Origin: CAZSMK01 sp964608095
Lineage (GTDB): Bacteria > Sumerlaeota > Sumerlaeia > MWCT01 > JAGHBZ01
Assembly: GCA_964608095.1 (NCBI GenBank)
Contig: CAZSMK010000068.1
Location: forward strand, 108,982-172,981
Length of the DNA: 64,000 nt
Reading direction: 5' to 3'
Below the pieces are notes generated by a model that saw only the letters and a list, made by a program, of their open reading frames with translations, was not told the DNA's origin and did not search any database. Positions 63,609 through 64,000 of the stretch are shown one piece after another. The translations under genes were made by a program, and so were the position numbers. Each line of letters begins with the position of its first letter. Positions within the stretch are counted from its first letter, which is position 1.

Positions 63609-64000
63609 TTATTCTATGGTACAATCTTCAAACTTCACCTCATTCAGGTATATCCAACCGTGAAGGTCGTTTCCCTCATCAAAACTTATTAAGTCAAAGG
63701 CGAGCTTGAGAGAGGTCGTGGTTTCCGATGCGCCCAGTGATACCGCAAGTTCATAGACGCGCGGTTTCCGCCCTGAAGGATATGCCCCGCCTTTACTTAG
63801 AAACGTACCCGTTGTCCATGAGCGCCACGTACCCGGCTCGTTACAACGCAACCGGAAATCGGCGATTTTTTCCGGATCAGCCACATTCGAGCTTACCTTC
63901 CAGCTAACCCAAGTTCGACAGTTTACCCTTTGAAGACCTTTTTTTTGTCTTTTTTTCGGGGTATGATTAGCCGCAAGTCCTTGTATGACGTAGGGGTACT
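63609..64000 (-). CDS. C-terminal part of a hypothetical protein (cut by window edge)
   Basis: The frame is open from the stop at 63609 to the right edge (at least 130 codons). The end reads L-H-G-W-I-Y-L-N-E-V-K-F-E-D-C-T-I-E, and C-R-T-W-V-S-W-K-V, a beta-rich, Trp-containing pattern without a match I recognise. A Lys-rich stretch lies near the edge. Nothing can be said about the N-terminus; a short internal start (GTG at 63884) is possible but unlikely. Confidence 0.5.
   Translation of the reverse strand, partial: YPYVIQGLAANHTPKKRQKKGLQRVNCRTWVSWKVSSNVADPEKIADFRLRCNEPGTWRSWTTGTFLSKGGAYPSGRKPRVYELAVSLGASETTTSLKLAFDLISFDEGNDLHGWIYLNEVKFEDCTIE

Noticed and set aside
1..64000. tRNA genes, rRNA genes or CRISPR arrays
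   Set aside because: No T-arm-like GGTTCGAATCC element or evenly spaced direct repeats with unique spacers were found; the tandem 18-bp and 6-bp repeats have no spacers.

Overview
The window comes from a bacterial chromosome, most likely a diderm from an uncultured, deep-branching lineage. The signs are an HtrA/DegP protease, lipobox lipoproteins, two O-antigen-ligase-type polymerases, BatD/MoxR, GldA/F/G-type ABC genes, a CarD-family regulator and a stand-alone EutN-type shell protein. The phylum cannot be fixed from the sequence; an Omnitrophota-, Hydrogenedentota- or similar-type genome is only a guess. There are no tRNA or rRNA genes, no CRISPR array, no prophage and no insertion-sequence transposase.

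Layout. 1-8.5 kb: two FnIII-like lipoproteins, a secreted lamin-tail protein, a SAM hydrolase, LD-carboxypeptidase, dihydrolipoyl dehydrogenase, a TauE exporter, another lipoprotein and Hsp20. 8.7-18.2 kb: carbohydrate and thiol genes on the minus strand (BshA, a large secreted glycoside hydrolase, PaaK with an ACT partner, beta-mannosidase). 18.4-22.3 kb: DUF4911, a TPR-tailed O-antigen polymerase and AroC. 22.9-27.5 kb: a minus-strand envelope operon (small membrane protein, DUF502, HtrA, BatD-like, MoxR). 27.8-31.4 kb: adenosine deaminase, a second O-antigen ligase and a RAM-domain protein. 31.3-37.3 kb: the infC-rpmI-rplT-pheS-pheT operon with a kinase-fold gene behind it. 37.4-42.7 kb: transglutaminase (TgpA type), YfhO and rpsO. 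42.9-46.8 kb: VIT/VWA protein, NikR, CarD-like and EutN. 47.5-52.3 kb: GldA-GldF-GldG-DUF4340 operon. 52.5-56.7 kb: an ECF sigma factor with a 1209-residue FecR protein carrying about ten carboxypeptidase-regulatory-like domains. 56.9-59.0 kb: glycosyltransferase and PP-loop protein. 59.05-59.55 kb: a probable replication origin. 59.6-64 kb: an ABC ATPase, a nucleotide-sugar dehydrogenase, two single-domain response regulators and a gene cut by the window edge.

The non-coding DNA holds the most striking signals. The gap at 59047-59646 has many DnaA-box-like 9-mers, a run of TAG trinucleotides in DnaA-trio geometry and an AT-rich stretch; the eight genes to its left and the ribosomal operons all read away from it, as expected of leading-strand genes. 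The infC operon starts with an AUU codon and has a leader with a terminator and a perfect 9-bp competing pairing, which looks like autogenous (L20-type) attenuation. The rpsO leader can form an 8-bp helix next to the start. Three gaps (about 13.4-13.8, 22.3-22.9 and 46.8-47.5 kb) are packed with REP/BIME-like paired hairpins, a roughly 70-bp dispersed repeat (a third copy lies beside rpsO), an 18-bp tandem repeat derived from it and hexamer repeats.
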